This document shows, piece after piece, positions 12,650-26,500 of a stretch of 64,000 bases of DNA. The notes under the pieces were generated by a model. It saw only the letters and a program-made list of their open reading frames with translations, made no database searches and was not told where the DNA came from. The DNA lies in NCBI RefSeq assembly GCF_018320785.1, contig NC_054877.1, forward strand, positions 32,944,151 through 33,008,150, read 5' to 3'. The translations under genes and the position numbers were made by a program. Source of the stretch: Cheilinus undulatus. Lineage: Eukaryota; Chordata; Actinopteri; Labriformes; Labridae. The first letter of the stretch is position 1. Every line of letters begins with the position of its first letter.

Positions 12650-14994
12650 ATGCAAAATTTTCCAAATTGTCCCTTTAGTAATGGGGTCCATTTTATGCTA
12701 TCATTCTTATACTGAGTCATCAATCATTTCAAATAATTTGTTCAACTTGCTGAACGTTTTCAGAAGTTTTTGATGTGCATAGACACTTAGAACGTTCATC
12801 GTCTTGGACATCCTTGGTCATCTGTGTGGGACCAGAAGAGACGTAAGACTGCATTTTGTGAATTCTGGAGGAAACAGGAAGTTTGAGCACTGCTGATTGG
12901 TCAGATGCTGTGATGTCATTTTCTGCGACATTGACTGATCTCCACTATTTGGCTGAGAGAAATCATTCTGGTTCTGCTGTGGAGCAGAGAGTTGGGAGGA
13001 GGCCACAAAGGTAAACTGAAGTGACCATATATGGTTCCTTCTCCCATAAATGGTTAAAGTACTTTTTTCAAGGTTATTTTCATGTATGCAACTTAGCTGT
13101 GTCTAGACTTACAAAGACTTACAAAAATTACAAAGAAAACAGTATACTCAGACAAATGATAAAACAGCAACAGACTAAACCAGAATTACAGGTGATAGGG
13201 TGTATCTGACCATCCGGTTGATGTTTTACATTCCTTTGCACAGTTAAGATACCTATATGTATAAATAGACGTAAACACATACATGTACCTACAGCTATAC
13301 ATAGATAGACATGCTAACCCTGTTTAAGGTCACATCCTGACACATAACTTCGTGACATATGTGTGCAAAACAGAGTGTACATTATTGAGATCAGCATGTC
13401 CCTTTACTTGTCAGACCTGCTGAGTGAAAAGACACATGTATGGATGATAACAGCACAAGAACGTATGAGTATAGTTACTTTTATTAAGTTTAACTTAAGC
13501 AGAACTAAAATGATCTAAAACTCGAGTCAAGTAAAAGATTACTTTTAATTTACTCAAAGAATACAAAATGCATTTTATACCCGATGGGATATATTATAAT
13601 TGCAAAACAAGAGAATCTCGAACTAGCTTGTGAAATTAAAGGAACAATTCACTTTATGTTGATGGGCAAACATGTTGATGTTGTTGACACAAACATGCAA
13701 TTCTTCATTTTCTACCTTTAGATACATGGCACTGTGTCTAACAGATTTTTGGAGGAGCAATTTTGATCAGTTATTGAGTTGTTATTTTCAAAGTCTAGTT
13801 TAATTGATGCCAGACAAACAGATTTCTGCTAGATGTTTTGCTAGTGTAGCAAGAGGAAAGATAGTACAAAAAGGCTGCAACTTTAAGGGTTTTATCCCTC
13901 TGGCTGGCGGTGAGTTGGACAGTATGGGGTTTCCTTTCTGTGGGGGGCAACAGCTGAGGACCCCAGATACCCCTGGCAACCAGCCTAGTGTGTAAAAACT
14001 GGCTCATTAAGACGTAAATTATTCAGCGTGGACCTCCCTTTATAATGCGGGAATAACACTGGATTATAACACAAACATTAGCTGTACATCAGATACGTGA
14101 GGTCTGTGTGGATGTAGCAAAAATACACAGTCACCCACATTTTGACTGAAGACAGAAACCAGCAACAAACCCAAACAAATCTGTTACCATGGTGATTAAT
14201 GTCCTGTAAGCACGCACTCTCTCAGCCGCTCACACACGGTGGGGCTGGATAATTCAGGGTTAGGTTAGGTAAGGGTTTTTCTGATGTGTATCAGATTACA
14301 AACATGGCTGTAAGAGGGTGCCACATGCTTTTTGCACGTGTCCATCCTTTGTTACAACCAAACACAACATTAATGATAAAAACATGTTGTGACCTGATGT
14401 TACAGCTCATGAATAAACAGCTCTGGGGTACTGAGATGGTTCACTCTACATGTGCAGATTTGCTTGTGTGCACAAGACAAAAAACAAGGACTGAGAACAT
14501 GTGGCTTTTATTTCCTGCTCTGATTGTCTGTGTTTGTTCTCTTTGTTGTTTGCTGTACCTGTGAGCCTTGTGCACCAAGGGGCCCCAAAATACTGTTGAT
14601 ATGAAATGTGAGGTATGCTTTGAAACAGTGAAACAGTGGATTACTGTAACATAAAATGCCTTTTAATAAGTAAAAAAAAAGTATTATTTGTGGCAGGTTA
14701 ACAATAATTGTACTAGTAATGAGCAAATATAATACTGTGCAGAATTTTAGGCATGTTTGGGCCAAAAACTGAGGCGAATGTAAGGCTTGAATGTGACGAG
14801 TAAACCACTCAAGGGCACCATGGAACAGGAAGAAGGACTGATACAACCCTGGAAATACTTGCATATTACCAGGGTCAAGGGGAAATATTCCCCTGTTGAA
14901 AAACATGAAGTCTACACGTTTAGGGCAGAGTATGGGGTGTCTGTGGCAAGGAAAGAGAACCCAGGGTACCGTCCAAATAGATAGCAGGTTTTTC

Positions 14995-15440
14995 AATTTT
15001 TGGGTACTTTCATGGGAATTTGTGAAGTTTGTACATTTTGGGGAATTTGATTGAAAATTTAGGTGGGGAATTTCCTTTGATATTTTCCTTAATTTTCATG
15101 GATTTTTTAGGGAATGTGTTTTTAGGGAATTTGATTAAAAAATTGGGGGAATTCATTTGAAATCTCTTTGACATTTCTATGGATTTTTTGTGGAACATGC
15201 TACTCAAATCTGTAGGATTTTTTTTAAAGATTTAACAAAAGTTTTTGGGAATATTTGAGGACATTTTGGGTGTTTTTAAAGAGATTAAAAAAAAAATTCC
15301 AGGAATTTTTTCCAGAAATTTGGAATGACTTGGAAATTTGGGGGAATTAGGGTGGATTTTATATTTTAGAAATCCCTAACGATTTTAAAGGATTTTTTAA
15401 GAGCTCCAGAACTTCTTGTGGGAATTTAGACTGTAACAAG
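14995..15440. repeat. degenerate GGGAATTT/TTTAGGGAAT-rich array
   Basis: GGGAATTT, GGAATTTGATT, GGATTTTTT and similar short motifs recur irregularly for about 450 bp. It reads as an old minisatellite or slippage-grown tract. No coding or structural role is visible. Confidence 0.55.
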
Positions 15441-17029
15441 TTCTTGTAGTCTGTCATCAATTGCCTACTCAGTGATGTGTTGTTTCTGTAGAATCAGCAT
15501 CTTCCGGGCCTCTGGTGTCCTGTTTACAAGTTTGTCTAGGATCAGCCATCTTTAGCACTATACAAAGACATATTCTTTGTGGAAATTATCCACCAAGAAA
15601 ATAAATAGGATTTTTTTGTGTTGTGCACTAAGATAAGCCTATGTTCTCATACACCATTTTTTGTTGGTGAAAACAATTTCCTGTTATAAGACAAGACTTA
15701 GGTTTTAAACTTATCAGGCTGTACAGATTTCAAAAAAGTGTAAGAAAATATAAATGTATTCCAAACAAATGTTCAGGTCTCAGAAGGTTAAACTAATAGA
15801 AACTGAACCAAAACGTTGCCTTTAAATTGATAAATGAATAAATATGTCAGTGTTTATTTAACATAAATTTAACTAAAAATCTGCAAATTATAACAAAATG
15901 TCAAAATGAATATAATCAAAACCAATGACGGATAAAAATGTTTCAACAACACATTTAAATTTGAAAAAAAAAAAATCATGACAAAGTTCTTCAAAAGTTT
16001 TTTCAGTTGAGTTCAAAGTGGTGCTGGATCCAATCCAATCCTGTTACCATGGTAACCGGGGTTAAATTATGATTTCAAAGGAATCCAAAGGAATACCACC
16101 TCTGAGCCAGGGCAACTGGAGAACTCACATCACACACTGTTTATGTAGCTCCACCTGCTGTTGTCTTAATGCACACTGACTTTGTCCAAATTTGGTCATT
16201 TATTCATTTTCCCCTTGAAGTTTTCTTACAAATTAGCTTTAAAATAGTCTATTAGTCTTTGTTACATACTAAAACTAATGCTAAATTCAAGTTTATATGA
16301 TAGATGCTAAATTCAGAGGTGATTATTCCATCATCACAGATCTTGACAACATAAAGTGAGTCTTTGTGTAGCTTTGCAGCTTTCTTCAGGGGATGAGGAA
16401 GTGTGATTCAAAGGAGCAGAGCTGTCACCGAGAGACACAGGCTGGCACAGTCAGACACCAAACATGCCCTTTTTTTATCAGGCTTCTTAGAATAAAGTGA
16501 AAGACTGTAGAGATTTGTTGTTGTTTTTCAGTTATTTCTAAATAAATACTATGGCCTATGTGACATTCTTTGTGCTGTATTTTTCTAAAATAACTGAAAG
16601 CAGAGATATTTATGCTGTTGTTCCCATTTAATTGGGTTTTGTGTCAATGAGGCATCCACAACTTTTAATATTTGTTTGATATAAGGTCTGTAACATCATG
16701 TAGGAGCTGCATAAATATCTCTGTAAACTAATGTGTTTTTATTTCTAATCCCTGGGGGGAAAAAATGCATTGCAGCTTTATCATAAAAACAGTTTTATTT
16801 TGAAAATGAATATTCTTTCAGTCGGCTTCAAATGTTTTAAAAGGCCTTTTCATGACAACCTGGTGTAAACTAATAGACCTATTCGTCAAAATATGGATAT
16901 TCTGTAATTGTTTTTTGTTTTTTAAAGACCAAGTTTGTATTAAAAAACTGCTTACACACTGTAAGACTATTTTTACGTTTGAAGTTAATTTAGAGTTTAA
17001 AAAATCAGAATCAGACAATAAAAACTGTA

Positions 17030-17052
17030 AAAAAAAAAAAAAAAAAAAAAAA
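17030..17052. repeat. poly-A run
   Basis: More than 20 consecutive A residues in the intergenic region upstream of gtf2b. No retroelement body was recognised beside it. Confidence 0.8.
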
Positions 17053-17404
17053 GGATAGAAACGGTAGCATTATACAATTAATCTGTCATTATTTTATATC
17101 ATATCATATCATCATATCAAACAGGTACTGAGTAAGGTAAAGGTGCGTTTGCCTGTATTTTATGTTAAGGTTTATCTTTATGTTATGGGTTTGTTGCAGA
17201 TTGCGTAACAGAATATTAACTAACATTCTGTAATTTAAATTCGCCACATAGTTAACCCATTAAATTTATATTCCTAAAATTTTGCGGAATGTTTGTTATG
17301 CAAAAAATTGCGGACGTAACACAGTTGAACACTTCTTCAGCTCATCGGTGCCGTTTCGACAAAACGCGTATACACACTGTTTGTACCTACATACTCCCCG
17401 TACT

Positions 17405-17488
17405 GTAGTGGTGACGTGACCAGAAAAGGTTATATATAGGGGTGCCGCAGTCGATTGTTTCTTTGACACAGGCGGAGTGAGGAGTGAC
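17405..17488 (+). promoter_or_regulatory. gtf2b: gtf2b core promoter and 5' UTR
   Basis: TATATATA at 17431-17438 lies about 50 bases upstream of the start codon. This would put transcription start near 17460-17470 and leave a 5' UTR of about 20-30 bases. A CRE-like TGACGTGA lies upstream at about 17412-17419. The TATA assignment is inferred from spacing; no start site was measured. Confidence 0.55.
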
Positions 17489-17505
17489 ATGGCGTCGACG
17501 AGCCG
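17489..17505 (+). CDS. gtf2b: gtf2b coding exon 1
   Basis: The exon encodes MASTS plus two bases of the next Arg codon, then donor GTGCGT. It contributes only 17 coding bases, as is usual for vertebrate TFIIB. Confidence 0.92.
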
Positions 17506-20500
17506 GTGCGTAGGAACTTCAACATGTTTCAATACCTTCAATACGTTTTTCTTTATGTGTAGCTCCCAGGATGTAAATTCCATAAAACTTTTTTAGCTTG
17601 ACTTGATGAACGACGCTTGTTCTTAACTTGAAACACCACGCCCATGCTTTTACCTTTGTGTGACGGTGCTGAGAAACGGCTAGGTGGTTAGCTAGCTGGT
17701 TAGATGTTGCCAGAAGTCGCTATCTGTATCGCTTTAAAAAATCCTTAACGGTCGTTTCTGCGTTCAATGGCGCTGTTTCTTTATTACAATGTTTATGTCG
17801 CTCACATAGCTGTCTTGCTTGTGAACTTGGCATTATAACAAACCGTTGATATGGCGCATAGATGACACTAATGCTAACATTTCAAACAACAGTCTCATAA
17901 ACACCAGTTGTAAGTCAACAGTACTTTATGTCTGCGTCTGTTGTAAACACATGCAAATCTGTACCACTGTCTACACCTAGCCTCTACGCAGCTGTAGTCG
18001 GCGGAAACGTCGCACTTTTAATTCGTTGCTTTCGTGTAGGGTTGTCATGTTACCACAGATTTAATCTACTACATTGTTTAAATACATGGTATATAAAAAC
18101 AAACTATATCGATAGCTGTTTTGATACTACCGTAAGAAAAAGTAGAGGTCATAGGCACTCTAATGGGTAATCTCTCGTTTGAAAAGGATGAAAAATAACA
18201 CCGTTTTGACACATCATCGTAACGCTCTGGTATTCATTGGGTTTGGTCCAGAACTCAAAATATGCCTGTTGTCATTGTTATGTCATAATAACTGCAATGA
18301 TAAGTTGATCGATTAGTTTTTTGTTGTAGTAAGCAAATAATCAAAACAGTCATTAATTTTAATGATGATTTCAACATTTGTTTGCATATAAAACCCACAG
18401 ACAGGTATGTGGAAAAGTCAACAAGACAAAGATATAAACGCCGCCGAGACCTAATTTAGTAAAAATCATATTGTGTAGGACTAAGACTAGTAACAGTAGT
18501 CTGTCCATTAAACTTTTCAGCTGTTTTACTCTGTTCTGTGTCTACACACCCCCCATTTGTATCTGTAACATCATTTGCCATATTGTTATATATCACATCG
18601 TCTAATATTTATTTTCTTAAACTTAAAAAAGAACATGTACCACTCTAACTGCCTCTTTTTTTCTCCCCCAACTTTTGATTTGACACTTTATGATCTTGCC
18701 TTCTGGTTTGCCTGTTAAGATCTTCTCTGTTTAATACTGTTGATGATTCTTCTTTTTCTTCTTCTTCTAAAAGTTTTAATTACTGTTATTGTTGTTATTA
18801 TTATTCAGTCAGTAGCTAAAATATTTTTTGTTATCTGTAATCCATGTCCCTGCTTTTAGTCCTGACTAATGGATAACAAGCATTAGAGAGCAAACATCTT
18901 GGCTAAGTCATCTTGTGTATAATTAGTGTAATGCTTATGATATTAGATATTGAGGTACTTTATTAGTTATTTCCTCTTTTTCCAGTTTTTATACATGAGT
19001 CTTTAGCAATGTTATTCTACTTTTGTGTCCAGACCTCTGCATCTCTCTCTCTTGATTAAGTTGTTAAAATTTTCAATACATCCATAATCTTTGAAACCAC
19101 AGGTTTTAAACAAAACATATGTTCAAATGATTGATAGTGTGAAAAAAGAACCAAAACTTCAAAAACTCAAATGTTAAGTCATATTTTCAACTAAAAGCAG
19201 CTGTGAAAAAAGACGGTTCTGTCTAGAATGCACCACAACATTGGCAACATTTTGTTAATGAAAAATTGTCAGTGTTTTGTGCAGTTTAGGCAAAAGGTAG
19301 GAAGTGTCATTTTTGTTCATAAAAAAAAATGAAATTGATTTTGGTTATGGTGGGTTAGAAACAGGCGCCAATAAGGTTTGATGACCTCTCGACTGTCACT
19401 TTACTGTTGTCTTGTTTCAGTGGAGATGGCCTGGCCCTACCCAGAGTTACCTGTCCTAACCATCCAGATGCCATACTGGTGGAAGACTACAGAGCAGGGG
19501 ACATGATTTGCCCTGACTGTGGACTTGTAGTAGGTCAGTAAATCCACTATAAAGAAATGTGATTTTGCTTTTGAATTGTGTCATATGAACACTTCCTTCT
19601 TTTTCAATTTGATTTCCTGCCCTAGTTTTTTTTTTCTTTCAATATCTTCCCTCAGCTGAACATTGTTGAAGTTGGTCTCAAATTAGTTTTTACCCTCAGT
19701 TTTCTTTAAAAATGATTCTCCTAACCCAGTTTGATTGGTTTTTAGATTATATTTATCAAATATTTTTCTGAATATGAACATCAGCTGATTTGAAGGCAGA
19801 ACAAGGCCGTCATTGCCAAAGAAGCTGCAGTTGGAAATGTGTACTTTTTCTCTGCAATGCCATTAAGATTATGGTCTCTGTATATAAATCTACAGTATTG
19901 AGCAGCACTGTTAAGTTTCTGTTTTATTTAGAAAAAAAACAAAACAAAACAAGGTTAATAAGTCCTCATTTAAACAACAGTTTTAATGCCCCTGCTGCAG
20001 AGACTTCTCTCTCCAACTCAATATAAATAGCACAAATCTAATAATCTTTATGCTGAGAAAATGTCAGTATTATTCTTGATAAACTGACCATTGACTATTT
20101 TTCATTGTTGCACAGATTTGGCATGTAATTTATTTGGTCTAGTACTTGATTTGTTTTTTAAACCAGAGAAATGACTTAAAATGGTAAGGACTGTCTTTCA
20201 GTGAAGAAGATAATTAATACCAAAATCTTGGACTGTAAACAAATATTTTTGTAACAACATTTTAATAAAGATAGGCTCAAAGCTAGAACCCTGTTAACAT
20301 GCAATGCAGACAGTAAGACAGCAACTCTGTGAGGAGCACAGTGTCTTCCTCTAATGAGCCCTCTGAGTACGCAGCAGGTCAGATGGGAGACGAGATGCAA
20401 GCTGCTCTCTGATGAACATTAAGCTGCCCTCTGTTCCTGTTCCTGTTGCTCTGTCTGGATCTCTAAGGAGATGAATGTCACTCTGCCTCCAGATATTAGA

Positions 20501-23500
20501 AAGACTGATGGTAAAAAAATAGCCTGACAGGATTAAAACATCAGAAATCTAATCCTTGCCCATGTTTGTCTAAAAACAGAAAGACAAATATTTCCCCTGC
20601 ATTATCAATTCTTTTACAACTGATACCTCTTAGATTCTAGTTTATGGATGTTTCATTCATTTTGAACATATTTTATTCAATGTTTCTGCATCACAAGATA
20701 AACTGATATGATGAGACAAAAGAGAGCGGAGAATATGTGAAAAAATTAAATCAGATTCAGAGCCAAAATACTTAAAATTCAGTGTTTAGCAGAATTAAAA
20801 GAGGATGATGGACAAGCCAAAGAAAGATGGTACATGACATTAAAGATTATTACAGTATCAGAGACCCAGACACCTCATGGTGTATTTTCATGAGGGAGTT
20901 GTGCTGAATGTCGTCATCCTGTTGTTAATTATTCCAGAGGGATGTCACACAGACACAAAGACCTGATGCTTGTTTGTGCAGCAAATTCACAGACTGTTTG
21001 ATATTTTATCATATCAGTATTTAGTCCTTTTTTTCGTAATCAAGGGTACGAGAATTGACAATATTCTTGTGATGATTTTCTTGTCCCTGTAAACAGATAT
21101 CAGCATAAAAGTAGAACTAATAATTCATGATAAACCAAACATTTAAACTTGAGCCACTTATTTTCTTAATACTGTGGTGAAAGCTGATGAGCGTTTAGAC
21201 TCCCTGCTGCAAATCAGAAAACATCCAACTGACACTTAATAAAATGAACAAACATTCTGGTAGATGTTTTCCTCTCCTCTTGACACCAGACTTGAGACCC
21301 TGACTGTTTAAAAAGCTGCATCACGATGTTGCCATCAACAGTTTTTATTTCTGTTGATTGTGAGTAATTCACATTGAAATTGTTGAACTGCTGAACTTGG
21401 ACACAAAAGACACATTGGCTCTACACTGGGATGTTGTGGATAAAGAAATGACTTCCATTTCCTTATGCCGTTTTCATTTGTTATGTAAACACTAAATGGA
21501 GAAGGGAGTTTTTCCTGAAAATCATTCTCAACAAAAATCAAATCAACGCCAACTTCTGGCTTCACTGGAATTATAAAGAAAAAAACATTGGTTCCCAGAG
21601 GTATTTGGCATCTGTCAACATACTGTATGAAAGAGGTGCTAAGATTGCTGAAGATCTGATGGTATGATAGTTTTAACTACCCAATTAATTAAGTGAAACT
21701 GAGTCTGTAAAATTTGTTGTTGCATTATACTTCATGTTTATACATTACTAAAGTAGGACATAAAAATATGTTTATCAGCAACACAGGTCATCCCCCACTC
21801 TCTCGCTCTCTTCCTATTTTCCGTCTCTGTTCATTGTCCTATCACAATAAAGGCGTTAAAGGAAAAATGATAAAATTAAAAAAGCTTCAGTGTTACAGTC
21901 CATCAAATAAACATAAAAATGTACCTATTTAAACTTTAAAAACACCTGATATAATTGACTAAGTATCCTTTCTTTGCTCCTTAATTGTCTCCTCTTTTTA
22001 AAATTGAACAAATCCTTTCTCCTCAGGGGATCGTGTTATTGACGTCGGCTCAGAGTGGAGGACGTTTTCAAATGAGAAAGCTCTCAAAGATCCATCCAGA
22101 GTGGGAGACGCCCAAAACCCACTACTCAATGGAGGTGACCTCACCACCATGATCAGCAAGGTAAGAAAAACAGGATCACCTGATGAAAACACGGCAAACT
22201 GATCAAAATAGCGCCATCATTTCCAGTTACACAACTTGAAGGGTATCAAACTATAATTCATCAACTACAACTCCAAGTGGTGTGAATATTTTTTTACTGC
22301 TATTTTATGTTTAAATAAACAAACATTTAAAGATGTGATGAGCCATTCATTCATAAACTGTTTTGATAACATCAGTATTTGCAGCATTCATATGATGCAG
22401 GTCTGTTAACTGAGGTGTAGTCAAACCGTAATAAAGAGACGGTTACGGTCTAGGAATATCAGCTGGAATCATTGTAAACCCCACCCTATTATTAAAACGG
22501 CATCTCTAAAAAATGGATGTAACTGTTGAGTATCTTCTGTTTTCACCACAGGGAACAGGCGCAGCTAGTTTTGATGAATTTGGTAACTCCAAGTACCAGA
22601 ACCGGCGGACCATGAGCAGCTCAGACCGGGCCATGCTCAACGCCTTTAAAGAGATCAGCACCATGGCGGACCGCATCAACCTGCCCAGGAACATCGTAGT
22701 AAGATTTTCAGTCTTATAAAGTGATGGGAAAAAAAATTCCAAATAATCTGGATGACTTTAACTCTTCCTAAACCATCCTCTTCCTGGTTTGACTGAGATG
22801 CATTTAGTGACCTGTTGCTGTTTTTAGGACTTGGAACTTAAGTTTAAGTTGGGTTTTATTTTAAACCCGATAAGCAAATAAGCAAGAGAGATGAAACTGA
22901 AACCAACACTATGGTGTAATTCTGTGGTGTGTCATTGAAGTGTATAAAAACTTTACAGCAGAGCTTCTGCTTAAGTGGAAAACCACAGATGAACCTGAAA
23001 CATGATTTTTCCTACGAAAGAGTCATGTGAAGATGTAGACATTTGTATATTGAATGTGTCGATTATAAAGGTGGAAATAACGTCTGTAGTTTTGTTGCCT
23101 TAAATCATGACACTGTGTACAAAGTACACAGAGATGTAAATATATATATTTATTTTTTACTATAAAGCCAAGAAAAAATATATAAAGAGACTTTTGTTTT
23201 CACCCGCTTTTAAAAGATTTTACTAATTACAAACAAATGATTCCAAAAAGTTGAAGACATGCAATTTTATGGTGAAACATGTTTTAGACCTTCATCGGGG
23301 GGGATATATTTGTGATGCGAGTGTGTCCAATTTTTGCTTTGTAGGACCGAACAAACAACTTATTCAAGCAGGTCTATGAACAGAAAAGTCTGAAGGGACG
23401 AGCTAACGATGCCATTGCTTCAGCCTGCCTCTACATCGCCTGCAGACAAGAAGGTGTACCGAGAACATTTAAAGGTCAGAATAAATCCTCTAATTTCTTT

Positions 23501-26500
23501 GTGAAATTTTTAGCAGAATTAAAGTGACACATCGGGGCTGCTCTTGAAGAAAAGTTGAAGGCAAAAATGATGCTTTATGAATATTTGCAACTCCAGAAAC
23601 CTCAGTCTTTAGTTGAAAAAAACCTCACCAAAAGCTTTTTAAAAATTATTTAAAAACTGTCCCTCTTTGAGTTCTTTAGTGTTAGTGTTTCATGTTATAA
23701 AACCTCTGTTTTTAAATCAACTGTTAATTAAAACCCTAAAGGAAAAAATAATGTGGTGTAAATGTTAACATTGAAACCTTATTTACAGGTCTTCATACTT
23801 AAACAGAAAAGAAATTTTACATTTGGTTTTATTGTCATCATGAATGATTTGGATGTAGCTCTGTTCTTTCCTGGGAAAAAAAGCCCACACACTTCAGTGT
23901 TTCCCAGCAGAATTAATCTCTGCTGTGATTTGCCAGCATGAACCAAAGGCAATTAGATTCTTGTCCCTGTGGTTTTTAAAGATAAAACATCCGATTTATA
24001 AAAGCACAGGAAGTACAATTTAGTTTTTACTGCCTGACTGTGGCAGCTGCAGTACAGATGAAACGTGTTTCTTTCACTCACTTCCTCTAAACTTTCTCAC
24101 TTCTCCTCCCCTCACCAGAGATCTGTGCTGTCTCCCGGATCTCCAAGAAAGAGATCGGCAGATGTTTCAAGCTGATCCTGAAGGCGTTGGAGACTAGCGT
24201 GGACCTGATCACCACCGGAGACTTCATGTCCCGCTTCTGTTCAAACCTCGGTCTACCCAAACAGGTACAGATGGCAGCCACCTTTATCGCCAGGAAGGCC
24301 GTGGAGCTGGACCTGGTGCCTGGCAGGAGCCCCATCTCTGTGGCTGCGGCCGCCATCTACATGGCCTCCCAGGCGTCTGCAGAGAAGAAGACTCAGAAAG
24401 GTGAGCAATCGAGCCATGAAGATTCTGTAGTAAACCTGAGTTTAAGAAACAGTTTCAGTTCAAGGATTTCATTTACTATCAGTGAATGGTTTTGTCAGAT
24501 TTAAGTGTTTTTATCACCATGTTAATTAACTTACTTTGCAAAGAAGGATGATTTGATGTGGTTATTTGTGACTAACGACTGTTACTCATTATGTTTGTGC
24601 AATAGAAAGATGCTACAAGATGCATTGTTAGCAAGGCTGTTTAACAGCTGTCATGTTTAATATTTCTAATATATTAGTATTAAGAAAAAAGTTTTTAAGA
24701 ATTTTATGTTACTTTCTGACAAAACATGCTATAAAATGATGCTATCTTTGTTATAATACGATCAATCGTATCAAAAGTACTCAAGCTTTAGAAAAATAGA
24801 TCTACAGTCATATTTCAGAGCAAAGCTGAGAGCTGAAAGAGGTGATTGATTGACATAAAGAAGAAGTAAAATAATTGAGTGCCATTATGTAAACTAAGCA
24901 GTAAAATTGAGAAATAGGACACTATCTTCAGTTCTTTCTCTGCATTGACAATCTTAATAGCTAATTTACCTACAGCTTAACAAAAGGTGCTGGATTTTGT
25001 GTACACACAGTCATGTTTCATCCTGTCAGCCGTTTCTCTCTTCCTCTGCTTCTGTCAGTCCTACAGCCCTTGTATAGCCTCAGCAAAGCTCAGCTCATCT
25101 TCAAGTCTGTGAATGTCAGAGTTTAGTCAAGTTCCTCTTAAGTTTGAAAAAGATCCATTTGCATCTCCTACAGAGAGATATTTTTTTTTTAATTGTTTTT
25201 TTTTGTGAAAAAAAAAACATTTACAGAAAGACATCAGTTATCACATTACAACTTGTCATGAAATACACATTATTGAACATCTTAGGAGTTGTGTGTCTTT
25301 TCTTGTTTTTTTACTAACGCAAAAGAAAGTCCATTTTCTAGCAATAATACTCAACTTAAGCCAGAATGGAGAAAGAAACAAAAACATGAACAAAAACAAA
25401 AAGTAAAAAGGAAACCCTAGGAAATCCAAGCAGATGATATTTGGATATTAAACAGATTAAACAGCCTCATTCCTTAGCATCCATCAGATGCGCCAGAAAA
25501 GGGCCCCACACATCAAGGAAGAGGTCCTCCTTCCCAGCCACTCTATGAATTACCCGCTCATAGCTTGCCATTGTGCTCAACAGCTCTAGCCATTCTTTAA
25601 AAGTAGACATACTGGATGATTTCCAATGGCGCAAGGTAATCCTACAGCCAGTCATCAAGGCCAGACAGCACCACAATTTTTTCTGTTTTGTTAATTCAAC
25701 ATTATCTGGTAGTATTCTGAAAAGGGATAAAGTGGGATTTTTGATCAAATTAATATTAAACAACTTATTCAGGAAAGAAATTATTTTAACCCACATTGTT
25801 TCTGTCCTATCACAGTGATATAGCATATGCACCAGGGTTCCTACCTCTTTTTCACATCTCCAGCATGTGTCACTATTCCTGAGTTTAAGTCGTGCCAATT
25901 TAGAGGGAGACCAATAGGATCTGTTTAAGATCTTATAAAAAATTAGTTGTGATTGTGCTTCACGTGAATGGCAAAACCATGAAGCAAATATTTGTTTCCA
26001 GTTATCATCTGAGATCTCCTGATCCAGGTCCCTCTCCCAACACCTCTTCAGTCCATCTAGTTTTGGCACTTGTGTGCTTCTAACATATTCATAAAATTTT
26101 GATGCTCCCTTAGTTTTCTGTTCCATCTTAAGTGAAATCTCCTGAATGCCTGTGTTCCCTTTGAGCATATAATTTTTATTTGCAAGGAAGCAATGTCTAA
26201 TTTGTAAGAATTTCCAAAATTCAGAGTTATCCAACTTATATTTGTTTTTAATTTCATCAAATGAGCTGAATCCTGCCTCATCCATCACATCTCCAATAGT
26301 GTGAATGCCGGCTCCAATCCATTTATGCCAAACAATACTCTTTTTATCTATTAAGAGCTTTTTATTATACCATAAGGAAGATCTAGCTGTTAATGATGGA
26401 TCAGATTTTGTTATTTGGTGTGCCCTTTGCCAGGATTCTCTAGCAAAGACTAGCACAGGATCTTTAATTGGAGCCGGCCTGTCTGTCTGTGAAAGGAACG

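Larger units (their letters stand above)
10621..17400. other. intergenic region between lrrc8d and gtf2b
   Basis: No gene was recognised. The stretch holds a TCTA microsatellite (11307-11368), a purine-rich run near 11580-11620, a SINE with perfect target-site duplication (12439-12633), a GGGAATTT-rich degenerate array (14995-15440), a poly-A run (17030-17052) and short ATATC runs near 17096-17120. Confidence 0.6.
17506..24118 (+). other. gtf2b: gtf2b introns 1-5
   Basis: Introns lie at 17506-19420, 19534-22026, 22161-22551, 22699-23344 and 23475-24118, with the exons listed separately. They are AT-rich. No mobile element or RNA gene was recognised in them. Confidence 0.7.

Noticed and set aside
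17296..17583. Minus-strand open frame of 95 codons across the gtf2b start
   Set aside because: It overlaps the gtf2b promoter and exon 1 and has no recognised domain.
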